In this document: piece after piece, positions 1 through 13,326 of the stretch | How the letters are laid out: the number at the start of each line of letters is the position of its first letter | Numbering within the stretch: position 1 is the first letter of the stretch | Assembly (NCBI GenBank): GCA_017163975.1 | Contig: JAFFSR010000244.1 | Coordinates: 12,649,501 to 12,713,500, forward strand | DNA: 64,000 nucleotides | Reading direction: 5' to 3' | Source of the DNA: Anastatus disparis | Taxonomy: Eukaryota; Arthropoda; Insecta; Hymenoptera; Eupelmidae | Translations under genes and position numbers: made by a program | Notes under the pieces: generated by a model | Database searches by the model: none | Told to the model about the DNA's origin: nothing | The model's input: the letters and a program-made list of their open reading frames with translations, nothing else

Positions 1-390
1 TGATTTACAACGTCTTAAGATATAACGTAGAAGAAAGGATATATACGGTCAAAACTCCCTCTCTCACCTCCTTTAAACTTGTGTATATCAGACGATTCCA
101 GTGAGCCGAGTTTCCTCGCTTATTATGCTAAGCAAATAATAGTAAGTACCCCTTCTCTTTTCAAGAGAGATGCTGTACATATTGACTTGATACTGGCTTA
201 TATTGCTTAAGTATCGAAGGAACAAATAATCGAAATTTTATTCTCAAAGAAATTGTAAAGAAAAATTTATCTAGATGATATTAAATAAAAGATATGCTTT
301 AAAAAAAATATATAATTAATTAATTATGAAGCGAAGGAAACAGTTTTATACATGTTGAAAGATAAATTTGAATTAAGAATAGTACATTAC
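1..390. other. AT-rich noncoding stretch
   Basis: No gene is recognisable here. The first 130 bases are slightly less AT-rich; the rest is A/T-dominated, with short runs such as the poly-A near 301-308. Nothing else stands out before the fold-back cluster at about 391. Confidence 0.6.
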
Positions 391-604
391 TCTACTAGTG
401 AGCAAAATAGGTCATTCCCTCACGAGTCGTTTTGTCACTCAAGCGTAGCGAGACTGACAAAAAAGACGAGTGGGGGACCTATTTTGCCACGAGTGGGATA
501 TAGAATTTTTCCCAACAAGGTGAGCGGAATCCAATTTTCGGTGCCTGTTTTGCGTGGGCAAAATACCACATTCCCTCACTAGTGAAGGAATGTGGTATTT
601 TGAA
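391..604. repeat. Fold-back (palindromic) element cluster
   Basis: Two hairpins lie side by side. The first has arms of about 39 bp (402-440 and 450-487) that begin GCAAAATAGGTC and end GACCTATTTTGC, around a 9-base loop. The second is an almost perfect 42-bp palindrome (560-601) centred on CACTAGTG, with arms AAAATACCACATTCC and GGAATGTGGTATTTT. The left arms of both share GCAAAATA, an ATTCCCTCAC block and a CTAGTGA or CGAG-type continuation, so the two look like copies of one unit. A 76-codon ORF at 352-582 crosses this structure and is not a gene. The likely origin is a non-autonomous DNA transposon (MITE or fold-back type). No target-site duplication could be fixed, and the family is not known to me. 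Confidence 0.7.
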
Positions 605-3600
605 AATCGTTTTTGGCTCAACATGTTGGAAAAATAAATTTCATTTGTGATTATTAAAAAAAAATATTATATTACTTTAATATGTTTGTAAATTTTAAGA
701 CTACAAGCACAAATCAACTAGCACAGAGATCATTTACAATAAAAAAAGATTTCTATTTTCACCAAGATAAAAGGAAATCATGAATAAAACATTTTAGGTT
801 CTAAATTATTTTAAGAAGGATTAGATATCAATGAACTTATATCAAAGTACTTTGAATATTGATAATAATTCAATATAACTATTTATAATTAGATTTAACT
901 CCTTGAAATTTAATAAAATTAATTTTAGTAGTATAAATGCTTTGTACATCTTATCGGATAAATAATACGTATTTCATTCATAATAAATTATTCATATTAA
1001 GCATCCGTGATTGTTCGGCTTTCATAATAAATATGACAATATAACATAAATCCAAATATAAACCATATGTTCAATAACTAAATTTATTCCTAAAAAATAA
1101 TTTATAAAATTATTTCTAGTAATGGTTTAATTTTATAATAATAACAATATTTTTTATACATACATTCTCAACGTATACTTTCTAATCCTGACATTAAATT
1201 TTCTTACGATTTATTGAATATTACATAATAAAAGAATCTCTGTATGACTTTTAATTTAATTTGAGAATCAATATGCATTGTAATAACTAATAAAAAAACA
1301 CAAGATGAATCAGTACACGTTTAATTATCCACGCGATAATATCAATGTAAATAAAGCAAGATAAGAAATAAGGAAAAAGAGAGAAGTAGAGGAAGAAGAA
1401 GAATAAGAAAAATGCAGAAAAAAACCACTGAGGCATAGAGTATAACCACAAAATTAAGTTATATACGACTCTAGAAGTTACAAGTGAGAAAAAAATAGCA
1501 TATACAACACCCACTACTGCTCCCGTGACCTAAACAGGAAATCCTTCTTTCAGGTAATTGCATGACTCAGTTTAATCTTACTTTGTGAAAAGAATGTACA
1601 CTATATACGTATATATGAAGTTGTATACATTACATACAAAGTCTAATCAATTGTAGCGATGTGTACATGAAGTTTTTACTTTTTATTTATTTCCTTTTTA
1701 TTTGAGTTTAGATATGAATTTCGTAGAAAATTTTGCTTTGATAATAACAAACTATTCAGATCGATCTTGGTTACAAAAAAAAAGTGGCATTGGCTTTGTT
1801 AATAGGTATAGAGAGGAAAAAAAAAGTTTCTTAAAGAAACAGACTTGGTATATGTATAAATTATTGTTTTTCTTTCATTATAGAGACGTGTGTAATGACA
1901 TTGCAGGTGAGAACTTTGTTGAAGAAGTCGTAATGTCGTTTGCGTGTTTTCTTTGTTTCTTGTAATTAGGCTTCGAATGTAACTTTTTTTTCTTGTTTTT
2001 TTTATTTTTCTTTTTTGCTGGGTATCAATCATGAAAATTATCATAATCGTAAATGTGTACCGAGAACAATATTGAGCAATCTATAAAATACTTTTTTTGT
2101 TAGGTAAAATAATAGTAAAGCACCCTATAATTGACTATATACCCAGTAAATGACTGAAATGTAAAGAATCACATATGTATTATTGTTTTGTTAAATTATT
2201 AAAATAAGTATGACAGAGTAGTAATTTATTTGTTACTTTCATAAATACACGAAATGTTAAAATAAATACATAAATATATGTTTAACAAAATTATTATGAT
2301 TTCCTAAATATTTAATTGTTACTATCAGACTTTATTTAATAAATAATGAAAATTTCGAAATTATTATTAATTGCATCAAAAATTTTATCAAATAATAAAA
2401 CATGATTAACATCAAAATAAATATTTATTCATGTACAATGGTAAAAATAAGTTATGTTTTCGTTTACTTTCTATTCAAATTTCTAGCTAATTGCTAATTT
2501 AAATTATTCATATTTATTCTAGAACTTAAAAAAATAATAACAAAGATTTAAATCTTTGAAAACTTGATTAGATTTTTTTGGAATGTTTGATAAATCTCGA
2601 AAATAAAATATTTTTAATAAATTTTTCGTAAAAATAACTTGAACCTGGCTATAAAAATGAATTAAAATACCTACAAAGTCTAAAAATAACAACATTGCAT
2701 TTGATTCAAACCTTTTTTTTGCTGAATTTAAAAATAAAAAAATAGAGAATATAATAGAATGAAAATGAATCATTTAATAAGAATGAAATAAATGTTGAAA
2801 TGAAAAATATACTACTCTCCTCTCTTTTAGAACAGTTGTTTACATCAAACAGTTGCTGTGGCATGCATAATGGAAAAAACAACGTGTGGGGGGGTTTTTC
2901 GTGAAATGCATCTACATATACTACATTCTAAAACTCGCGTTTGGATATATAGCGGAGAGAAAGAGAATCTTATATATAAACAGCCGGAGTATGCGTAAAC
3001 ACGTCGTACCGGTTTTGCTCTTTGGCAATGAATGTGAATAAAAGTAGAGACCAAAAGGTTTGAAAAGAGAAAAAAAATAAAAGAAGTGGAAAAGAATTAA
3101 AATGAAATAGGAGGGAAGCGTAAAGCGAAAATAGAAGGATTAAATAAGAGATGAAGAGAAGAGGCAAATTGATTGATTGATTGATTAATTGATTGATCGA
3201 TGATGTTTTGTTGTTGCGCAAAAGACTTTTTCATGATTGATTAGTTTATTTATTTATTTTTTCATGGCGTAATGTGATATTAAGATCGGGTTATCAACAA
3301 TGATATTTGGATTCTTAGTATTTGTAGATCCAAAAGATTTTAATCAACAAATTTGACAATGGTAATGTAGTTTCTGTTTATAAGTATGAATAATAAAAAA
3401 TAAAACTATAAATTAAAAATAAATAAATAGTATGTATAAAATATAATTATCTAAAAAATAATAAGTGCAAAAATGTAAATAAGAAAAATTTAATAAAAAT
3501 GATAGCAATGTTATTATGCGTATCGTTTTGATCGATAAAAAAATATTTATTTTATACATGTAGATATGTGCTTGGGTCTAAGATGCATAAAAAAAAATAA

Positions 3601-4206
3601 TCCAAAGATTAAAATTAAAATGCCATGTCGAAAATGAATATCAGTATCGAAAATTGTATTGATACAAATAAACTTCGATATAAACACGGTGACACAGAAA
3701 CGACGAAAAAAAAAGAATTAAAACGTCAGCAAGAAAAGAATAGAAAAGAAAGGGAGAGTTCATACATTGTTTCAAAACAATTTTATGTAAATGGCCATGA
3801 AATTAAAGAATCAGGCGCCAGAAAAATTGTCGATTTCTTTTTATTTTAAAATTGTTAAGCTCTTCTCTTTCAGTGAAATGCACAGCTGTCTGGAAGCGTG
3901 ATAAACATATAAGGCGAATCGAATAAACTCCTCTTTATTCTTTATGTATACACAAACGTTGTCAATTGTTTGAGCGCTGACTTAAGCATGCTATCTTAAT
4001 ATAAATAATAACAATGAGAGAAGTTTTCAAGAGGAGAAATTAAAAACTTTCGATTAAATTTATTTATTTTGCTTTTTTTTTATTGCTTGTCAACTCGGTG
4101 AAGTATTAATCACAATTGATAAAATATTGATTATGGTCGTGACAATAATATTTGTTTTCATGAATGTATTAATTTATAAAAAAAATACAATAAAATGGAA
4201 CCAGCT
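605..4206. other. Gene-poor AT-rich sequence with small GC-richer patches
   Basis: No coding exon can be supported. Poly-A and poly-T tracts dominate. A CpG-containing patch at about 2830-3060 breaks the background with G-runs (2887-2895) and CG-bearing words, and is followed by purine-rich sequence to about 3220. A short patch near 1500-1560 has a CTTCTTTCAG tract that resembles a splice acceptor, but no open exon follows. All ORFs here are 60-90 codons, rich in Lys, Phe and Ile, and look random. Confidence 0.55.
3169..3202. repeat. (GATT)n microsatellite
   Basis: About seven to eight GATT/GATTAATT/GATC units lie in a row, interrupted by an AATT and a GATC variant. It is an ordinary simple-sequence repeat at the end of a purine-rich strip. 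Confidence 0.85.
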
Positions 4207-4429
4207 AGAATCTAATATTTTTTTTATTTAACGTCGCTGCATTTATGCTATCATCGAGATGCTAATTAGCGACGATGGTTGTCAGTGTGTTTGTGAAGAA
4301 AGCACATGTAAAGTACAGCGGTGCTTGTATAAATCGGCCGCTGAGAGCGGGATTCGAACTCGGATCCTCGAGATTGCGAATCCATCGCTCTACCGGATGA
4401 GCCACTGACGACCACAGAGAATCTAATAT
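4207..4429 (-). mobile_element. tRNA-derived SINE, copy 1, with target-site duplication
   Basis: This is a SINE on the minus strand. Its tRNA-like head is at 4320-4417 and its body and A-rich tail end at about 4219. Read on the minus strand it has a box A-like CAGTGGCTCATCCGGTAGAG and a box B-like GAGTTCGAATCCC, the internal promoter of RNA polymerase III. Next come a CGGTGCTTGTATAAAT-type body region in reverse, then the CGTCGCTAATTAGC word, and a tail ending in GACGTTAAATAAA. The element is bounded by a perfect 12-bp direct repeat, AGAATCTAATAT (4207-4218 and 4418-4429). This is a textbook target-site duplication left by LINE-driven insertion, and its perfection suggests a fairly young copy. 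Confidence 0.92.
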
Positions 4430-7400
4430 AACTGATCATAGAATTTTAATTTTGACATCTACGGGAACAGAAAATTGAAGAATTATAATTTAAGCAAATA
4501 ATTTGAGATTCTGAATCTTCATTTATATCTTTACAAAAAATACAATATTTTTTTTTTATTTATATTTTTTAATTTGTATTATTGAAATAATTTATGCATT
4601 TGAATCATATGGATAATTGAATCTAACTACAAAAGAGAACTGTATATTTTAATTTTTGTAAAAGTTTATAACAATTTTTCTTTGATGAAAAATAAACTAG
4701 CTTGATATAATTATCTTTAGAAATTTCGAATTTAATTTCTCACATAAAAATCATGTTGATTCATATCAAATGAATAAAACTGGATATTTACTCGATCCAT
4801 GTAATGCACGTGATAATGTACATTAATTAAAAAGTATACTTGGAATTTCGCAGCTTAACATATTAAATGAAGTTTTAAATCTGAAAATGATTTTTTTCTA
4901 CAAAATCAGTGAAATCCATATGAAAATAATTTATTTTAAATCTAAATATTTATGAACATGCAATTCCATTTTCTCATATTTTAATTTAATAAAATTTGGC
5001 ATTAAATGAATATGCGAATCAATAACTAGTGATTAACGAATTCGATTTAAAGACATTCTTACATGTTTAGAATTTTTGAAAAAGAATATACACGTATGAT
5101 ATGACATTAAAAGTCACAGTAGTCCTTTTTAGTTACAAGTGAACAACTCATCCCCAAAAATCTAACGGTGCACAAGGGCATGTAAATTAACTCATTTCGA
5201 AGAATCCCGTGGGCTTTTTCAAAAACTAATTCGAGCATGTAACGATATACAAGGCATACCTTAGGGGCTCAACTGTCGCGTATGAAAATAATATTGTGTT
5301 GGATATAAAAAAAAATAGATGAACGAAAAACAAAAAAAGGTATAGCAGAGAATGTTATTACAATGTATTTCTTTTGTAACTATAGCTATAATGAAATATA
5401 AATTGGATTTAGATTGATATTTTTTGTGGATTATTACTTAAATGGTTTAATTATTTTTTAGAGATAATCAGGTCTTTTATACAAAATAAAAAAAATTTTG
5501 ATATTTTCATGAAGTGTATTCCAATCAATATTATTTTAACATTGTAGAACTACTTACAAAACGAATGAAAATTATTGCGTAAGATGAAACAATTTCGTCA
5601 ACTCACCTGTAACAGAAGAGAAATTCGTTATTAAATTTGAATAATGAAAAATGAAAAATTTTAACTACCTAATAATTTACTTTATAAAAGAAACTAGCGA
5701 TTATTTTGGATAGAACTTAAAGTTGTTATTCGAACTTATTATTTTATTAGTATAATAAAAAATGTTGTTTAAAAAAATGTTTTCAGAATGTTAATTTAAA
5801 AAATTAAAAATAAATTTAATCCAAAAATAGAAAAATTTAGTTTTTGTAACTATAAATAAAATTAAATTTCGGTTGAATTTATTTGACTACCAAAAACATG
5901 CAGGGGAAATCCCGACTAATTTGATTATATATGTACGTTGAGGTATGTATATTTTGAGGAACGTTTGCGCTGATTTTGATTTATGACGAAACATTTTTTA
6001 ATAACAGCGTGTTTAACTTTTAACGTTCTTGAGGAAAAAATTGTTTATTTGTTGTAATTATCAACAGGTAAATTTGCCCTTTCGTATACGTAAACACAAT
6101 ATTCACGTATTATTTTAAAAATAGAATCTAAATTCTTAAACAATTTTACCTTTTTTTATTATGATACATAAATCATTTTGTATAAGAATAATTGTATCTA
6201 AAAATAGTCAAAAAATAAAAATTCAAAACATGAAAAATTCAATCATCTTTCTTATATACTAAAAGTTAAAAAAAAAACATAAAAATCGTGTAATTCTTAA
6301 ACTCTTAAAGTCCATCCTTTTACAGCTCGGCATTTAATTTCAACTAAACGCGCCCATTGGGGAAGACCCAAGAAAAATATTGCAATATACGTCATAAACA
6401 CATGCAAACAGCACTTGAAAACAAGACTCCTTCTTTTTCTTTTCTTCAAAGAAATAAAAATGCACGTACATCGCGTTACTTTCGCTTTTCTTTCGGTGCA
6501 TAAAAAAAAAAACTTCTGACGCGCCTTTGTATGTTGTATTTATTTCTGCGCTCGCGAAGAAAAAAAAAGAGAAAAAAATATAAAGGTAATCTTTATTACG
6601 TGGCAGATGTACATTTGTCAATGTCTCAGATAGCCGCTTGATAACTATACTTTTATTTACTATTGTTGCTTGACTTTTGCGTTTTTGTTACTTTACTTGA
6701 TGCTCGGTAAAATTTATAACAAGTGTATAATTAGTCAAAGTATAGGAATAAGAAATTGATCGTTTTTTTAGCGCAATAAATAACCATGTCAATAGTTACA
6801 AATTAATAACCTATTATGTATCATTAAAACAATTCTTCAGAATATGAAAAAAAAAACTTTACAAGTGTATTTTCCGGTTGTACATTATTTACAGTAATAA
6901 AAATAATCGCAAAATTTAATAAAAATACATTTACAAACCCTTATTGCGTCCTACATAAATTATATCCCAAAATAATCTTTTAAATTGAAAACGAAAAAAA
7001 GAAACAAACTTGTAGTAACACGACTTTATTCGTTTATTCAACAGTTAGAAAAGAAGGAAAAAAAAGTGGGTCTCATACTGTCTAAAGAATGCATTTTCGT
7101 GCCCACAAGCTGTTTATTAGATACTCGCGCAATAATGCATATATGCAATATATACGCTTTATACGTTGAATCTCACTCTCGCGCGCCGTTCGCGCTGCCG
7201 CTGCTTGCTAGGAAATCAGATTTGATTAAACTGATGAACGAGGATACATGGCTATTTATACAATGGGTACGAGCATGATGTTTTTAATTGGAAAATTAAG
7301 TGTTGAGTTCATATGTAGAATGAAAGATTAATTAAAGAAAAAAAAAGATACGTTACTATATATACTATTTTAATTTTTGATAATGTAATTTATATATTTA

Positions 7401-7765
7401 TATATATGAATGAAAAAATTTTATTTACATTGTATTTGTATTTAAATAACATTTTTGTAACAAAGAGGTATTGATGAAGTGTAAAGGTGATTTATTGTGG
7501 TATGAAACTTTGAAAATTTAGATTTAAATTAAATTTTTTCTTTATTGTACTGAAAAAATTTAGAAAAGTATCTTACTGAAGTAGTATAGGTACTTTATCA
7601 AATACATTGAAAGCGCTTATATGTTTAGTGCAAACATGAGTCCATTTTAACAAAATGTATTTCTTATAAGCACGATGATGGTTTCAAATTATTGATTGCT
7701 TTTAGTATTGTATTTGAAATTTTCAAAGATTTTTTTTCTTATAATATATTGAATCAAGTAATGTT
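4430..7765. other. Gene-poor AT-rich sequence with two CpG-bearing patches
   Basis: No gene is recognised. Two patches are less AT-rich. One is at about 6340-6620, containing GCGCC, CGCG and CTCGCGAAG words. The other is at about 7080-7280, with CTCGCGCGCCGTTCGCGCTGC-like CpG density. Both give ORFs of 93-97 codons whose composition (Lys/Phe/Tyr/Ser) and lack of motifs do not suggest proteins. The strip at 5100-5290 is also less biased but shows no structure I can name. Confidence 0.5.
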
Positions 7766-7997
7766 AATTATTATCAAAAGAGGTAGTCAGTGGCTCAGTC
7801 GGTAGAGCGATGGATTCGTAATCTCGAGGTACCGAGTTCGATTCCCGCTCTCGGCAGCCGATTGACGCAAGCACCACTGTACGTTACATGTGCTTTGTTC
7901 ACTAACACACTGATGACCTCCGTCGCTAATTAGCATCGCTATGATAGCACAAATACATCGACGTTAAATAAAATTAAAAAAAAATTATTATTCAAAA
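7766..7997 (+). mobile_element. tRNA-derived SINE, copy 2, with target-site duplication
   Basis: Plus-strand copy of the same SINE, element body at about 7780-7982. The head carries box A (TGGCTCAGTCGG) and box B (GAGTTCGATTCCC). It is followed by the family body (GCACCACTGTACGTTACATG), the CGTCGCTAATTAGCATCGC word and the tail GACGTTAAATAAAATT plus poly-A. Flanks match with one indel: AATTATTATCAAAA at 7766-7779 and AATTATTATTCAAAA at 7983-7997. This is read as a target-site duplication. It is one of the best-preserved copies in the window and is useful as a family reference. Confidence 0.9.
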
Positions 7998-10900
7998 ATT
8001 AATATTAAAAATAATAATTTATTAATTTTTTATTCTAAGCTTACAAATTTTTTATAAATTAATACAAAATAATTATTTTTTTGCAACTAAATTCATAGTT
8101 AATTTATGATGATTGAATATTTATATTTATTTTTAACAAATAAAATAATGATTTTGTTTTTCAACTATGTACACATTAAAGAATAAAAAAAATACAAAAT
8201 GATCTTAAATTCTGATATTTGAAAATACGTACGTGAAAAAGGCAAAAAGATTACATAAAAATTCCTTGAAAGTAAAACATAGAATCAATTGTTCTAAATT
8301 CCAAGCTTTTCGAATAACTGGTCCACTTGCATTTAGTTCTTTTTAAATCTTTTCATAAATGAAAAAAAGAAAAGGCACGTATATATCAAGAAATAACTAG
8401 AATAAAGGAAAGCTTTGAATCTAATGCAAAATGAATGAAGTATCTTAGAATCAAAGCTTTACCACACGCGATTATCATTATAATTCTTATATATTCGTTC
8501 TTTTTCTTTTTTTTATTTACATTTACACGTGCGCGCCCTCGTGAAAAAACGAACGCTTACGCGTGAACGCTCAGTCACGCGTCTTTATCCTGATTCTTTT
8601 CCATCTCTCTTTTTTTTGTTGTTTCTTTTTTTCTTTACTTCAGCATCTTAATTACTATTTTCCTGTGTTTGTTGACACCTCACAACGACGATAGATCGTG
8701 TATACGAATGAGTTGGTTTAATCCATCAATTTTTGTTGCACGATTGATGAGTTCAGCGATAATGTTTTAATTAAGTCTTCTGATTAATTTTTCATAGCTT
8801 ATTGTTTTTAAATGATGGGAAAATATTTTTATTTATTCCTTTATATAAATATTGTTGAGTTCATAAAAAAATGTTGTATGTTGTTTTAACCTACTGAAAT
8901 TTCCTTGTTTCTCTCTCGTTAAGTTTTTTTAAGCTCAATATAGATGTTTTGACACTTTTAAAATGCTTCCATCAGTTTTTAGCAACCCGAAAAATCTGCA
9001 CTTGAATATTTTATTTTTTTTACGTAAAATTTACAATGAAATTCTGAATAAAAATTGTAGCAGCTTTTCTTCCCAATAATTATAATGAAACCTTATAAAA
9101 TTTACGGTAAAGTATTACAAAAATCACGGCGATCGCGGTAATATTTATTGGACAAACTTTAAATTTTGTCCATGTGTTCAAGAATATGTAAAGTACGGGT
9201 ATATAAAATTAAAAGCGTACGATGTATTACGATTGTAGTGATGGTCACTATAATTATTATAGAAAAATTTTTTCCAGGCATCTATATTTATATATAATTC
9301 CATGTACGTACACATATCATTATACATATTTGCATTTTTATAAAAAACTTATACAATGTTTTAGCAATTGAAAATTTTCATTCTTTGTAATTTAATATCA
9401 TTGCTCACGCACCGTGTACGTAACACATGAAAATCTCTATTAATAACCTATATATATCAGCCATTCATATTAAAGTATAAATACGTTAAATAACAGTATT
9501 TTGACCCTTTTACAAAAATTCTAAATTAAAAATTGAAATTAAAAAACTACAAACTCAACATGTTCTTCTTTTTTTACCGGATCATTTTAATGATCTGTTC
9601 AATATTCTAATTTCGATTTTGTTTGACTTTCATCTCTCTGGTCGCATACGGCATATGCATAGATAACGGATTAATTTTTTATCTTCCTGTTAATTGTGGA
9701 TTTGTATTTGTTATTTATTTATTTAATAAGCGATACATTAAACACTCACATATTAAGATCAAGATATAATTATTTCTTTATAAAAATTATTTATCATATA
9801 GTGAATAAATTTACATGCATAGAATGTTGTTGATAACCGGTTATAAATATTGTATTTGTTATCTTCTATAAGTTTAATTATAGTTTTGTTATATTCATCT
9901 AAAACAAAAAATCTTTGTAAATCTTTCATTTAAAGGTTAATATGATAATTACTGTAATATCATAATGATACGTTTAGCATTGATTATTATTATTTTTTTT
10001 ATTTAATATTTTAAACTTTTTGATAAATAATATTCAATTCATATTTTTTTATTTATTCACATTAATATGAAAAATAGAATGTTACATATCTATTTTACTA
10101 TCATATGATCTAATAACTTATAAAATAATCTGTCGTCTATAGAAATTTAGATAAATCTTTCGTAATTTTCGTGTTGATTTTAAAATTAAAATATAGTAGT
10201 CATTTCATTATTAAACTATTATTTTTCAAAAACTATCGTAGAAAATAATTTTAAAAAGATAAAACTATAAAACTAAACAAAATATTATGTCAAACAATCA
10301 TTGCCAACTCACCAACCGTTACTTTGCAAAAGTAATCAATTAATATCCTCATAAATATTCAGTCATTCAATATTCATCTTTTTTTTTACAGAAATTATCA
10401 TTTCTATACTTTACAAAAAAAGCAAAAATCATCAATTAATTATTTAATTACATACGAGTTTCTCATCATTAGATTATCATAGCGCAACCGAATCAATCGA
10501 TTTCCTTTGTCACGGTCACGGCCGAGCAAGCTTCACATTTTCAAAAGAGTGAGTGAGAGAGAGAGAAAAAAAACGAAAGAACAAGAGCAATTTCTCAAGG
10601 TCACGTTGAAGGTCTCAATAAGCGCGCTTTACCTACATAAAGAACGGAAGCTCCCAAGTTAGATTCTTATCGTATATATTTATATGGAGATTCTCTTAAA
10701 CTTGACTTGAAACTGACAACACATGGTTTTACATGCCATCATAAGAGTGGGAGGGGAAAATCACACTAATTTTATTGATGTATGTATTATGAATTAATAA
10801 TCGTTATCAAGTTTCTAATTATTTTAAATATGAGATTATAAAACGGATTTATTTTATTAATGAATCATTTAGATTTCAACAGATTTTTACTGAAAAAGTT

Positions 10901-12819
10901 TTCATTTGATTGTTTGATGATATTAATCAAATTTCTGGTTAACTGAAATATGTAATATTTTTTATCAAAGAACAATTTATATTCTGATGAACATTTTTTA
11001 GTTAGATTAAACAAAATTTTTTTTTAGTAATGCTGATAACTTAAATATTTTAATTATACGCTTAATTGATTTTATTTAATCTTCTATCTTTATAATTATT
11101 AAATAATATTGTGTGAAGTATAACCAAACAACTAGAAATTTCATTTACAATGATTACTTTATTTAAATCCGATTTCATTTTTAAAATTAAAAATAATTAC
11201 ACCTACATTTCTCCATTTAATATTGATCGAAATTTATTCCAATAAGTTTTGCATGTAAGCTTAGAAATTCAAAGCCCGAATTTTTTTGCAATAAAATCAT
11301 TTAATTCTATTTATAATACCATGCACTTATACGTTTAGAAAAGAGAAAATACAATAAATTTATATTCATTATTAATATCATTTTAACACCATCACGTACT
11401 TTATCAATTAATTACAATCATACTTCTGGCCAATATCTTTTTAGTAATTCGATAAACGATACTTCTTTTTGTATGACGAAAAATTATAAATATTATCCTT
11501 TATTTTTATATTACAACAAAATTTGTCTTCTGTAAGGTGTAGAAATTTTATTACAATTAACCATGGAATCAAGCTATTTTATTTAAAAAAATTTTTCAGT
11601 AATTTAATTCGCAATTCGATTTGAATTATTTTTTTTTTTAATTCTTATAAAGTTTAATAACTTTATCTGATCTTTTTAAATTTTATTACATGCATAAAGA
11701 ATAGGTAAAATTAGAAAAAAATGAAATTGTTTAATACACTGTATACTGATTATAGCTAGTTTTAATTTCATCTTCAATTACTTTTAATAGATGATTCACA
11801 AAAAATTTGATGTCACGTGATTGAACACGATCTATCATAACTATATGATTATTTTCAAGTCCTCCTTCTACACGTCAATTACTAATACTACAGTCTTTTA
11901 CATTCTCTATGTCTTTAATTTATTTTTATTTTTCTTTCATACAATGTGTGTAGTTTGTGAAACTCATTTATTAATGCAAAAACGAAATGATATTTATAGT
12001 AAGTAGATTTGATATAAATTTTTTTTTTTAACTTTTTATACTCAACAATAATATTGCTTATAATGAGATATACTTTTATAAATTTTTTAAAATTATTTTA
12101 TGGCAACTTAGTCCGTGCGATATAGTTGTGTTAATTATTTTCTTTCCTGATAATTAGTGTCTCGCTGAAAATGTTAATTTTGAATATTTTAAATTAAATA
12201 ACTTTTATCAAATTATAATTTGTAAAAACAAGAATAGAAAAAATTCAATTTTGAAAACAAAATTGATAAAAAAAATTTTTGCGGAAAATTTCAACTATAG
12301 ATGCGGTAAGTGATGCAATAAGAAAGTCGTTTTATGACTGAATTTTCATAATTTCCTAGTTTGAATGGACATTTCTATTGTTTACACTTATACTTGATTA
12401 TCACGGTTCTGTTTATTTTTTTCCTTTTTTAAATAAATAAAGGCACACGGAAGTCGTTAAACTTGATAGTTTACAATCGATGTTTTATGTATATTCATAG
12501 CTCGTGGATAACAATAGAATTAAATTTGTACAATTGTATCTAGATTGTTGATTTAGAGAAAAATAAAATTTCTTTTTCAAATTTATTTTATAAAACCGTA
12601 CATTTCAAATAACACTTGTCGTTATTTATTCGCTTTAAACATTGGCTGATAAACGTTTTCTCGAACGATTTATAATTAAACCTAAATGAATAATTTATAT
12701 AAATAACATGCAAATTCTAACTATTTGAAAAAGTTGATTTTATAAAGTTGTATTTTTTCATAATACCTCATCTCCGACAGAATAAATTTCAAAACGAGCG
12801 TCGAATAAAAAAAAGAAGA
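7998..12819. other. Gene-poor AT-rich sequence
   Basis: No coding region or RNA gene can be supported. Small CpG-containing patches occur at about 8520-8720 (including CACGTGCGCGCCC-type words) and 10490-10640 (a GA run at 10548-10566 next to CACGGTCACGGCC-like sequence). They are separated by long stretches of nearly pure A/T. The only listed-length ORF (11821-12006, 61 codons) is hydrophobic and Phe-rich and shows no family features. Confidence 0.55.
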
Positions 12820-13326
12820 AATGGAAAAAGGTAATAATACGTCACGCATCGCGCGCTCTTATTTAAATAACACAAGAGGCATCGTCAATAAGGCCAACAA
12901 TAGTTCCTTTTCGATAACAAATGCCACGAACATATACAACACATGCACACGTCGTATGCATAAACATATACATATACAAACAAGAAAAAAAAAGAAAAAA
13001 AAAAAAGAAACGATCGGGAAACATAAACGACTTTACAAAACGATCGTGGCTGCATTTATCGCGCGTGCGAGCGAGTTCAAATGCAATCTCTCTTATTATA
13101 CATATTTTGCATATCAACTGTTTTGCTTAATTCTGTTTATGCCAATTGCAAGAGGCTTCTTTTCATTTCAATGTACTTGTATTTCCTTCCCTCACTCCTG
13201 CGTTCTTTTTTTCTTCATTTTTTTTTACATTTGTTTTTATTATTCTTTTTTATGATTGGTTTGACGTAAGAATTTGTTTTCTTATTGCCTCTCGAGATGC
13301 GCACCTACTAAATATTTCTTGCCGAC
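12820..13326. promoter_or_regulatory. CpG-containing island, possible regulatory patch
   Basis: This is a strip with more G+C and many CG dinucleotides (CGCATCGCGCGC, CACGTCG, GATCGCGCGTGCGAGCG). It has an internal A/G homopurine run at 12984-13010 and pyrimidine runs at 13190-13255. Overlapping ORFs appear in several frames on both strands, the longest 144 codons at 12821-13255. This is expected when stop codons thin out in less AT-rich DNA. None has a recognisable domain. A cis-regulatory module or untranslated exon is possible; no splice or promoter motif fixes it. Confidence 0.3.

Noticed and set aside
7780..7860. Genuine tRNA gene at the heads of the repeats
   Set aside because: The A and B boxes are good, but the anticodon stem does not pair, the same head recurs with a common body and tail in seven places, and target-site duplications surround the whole. 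They are SINEs.
12821..13255. 144-codon plus-strand ORF
   Set aside because: It crosses purine and pyrimidine homopolymer tracts (Lys run, then Phe run), overlaps an ORF on the other strand, and shows no domain.
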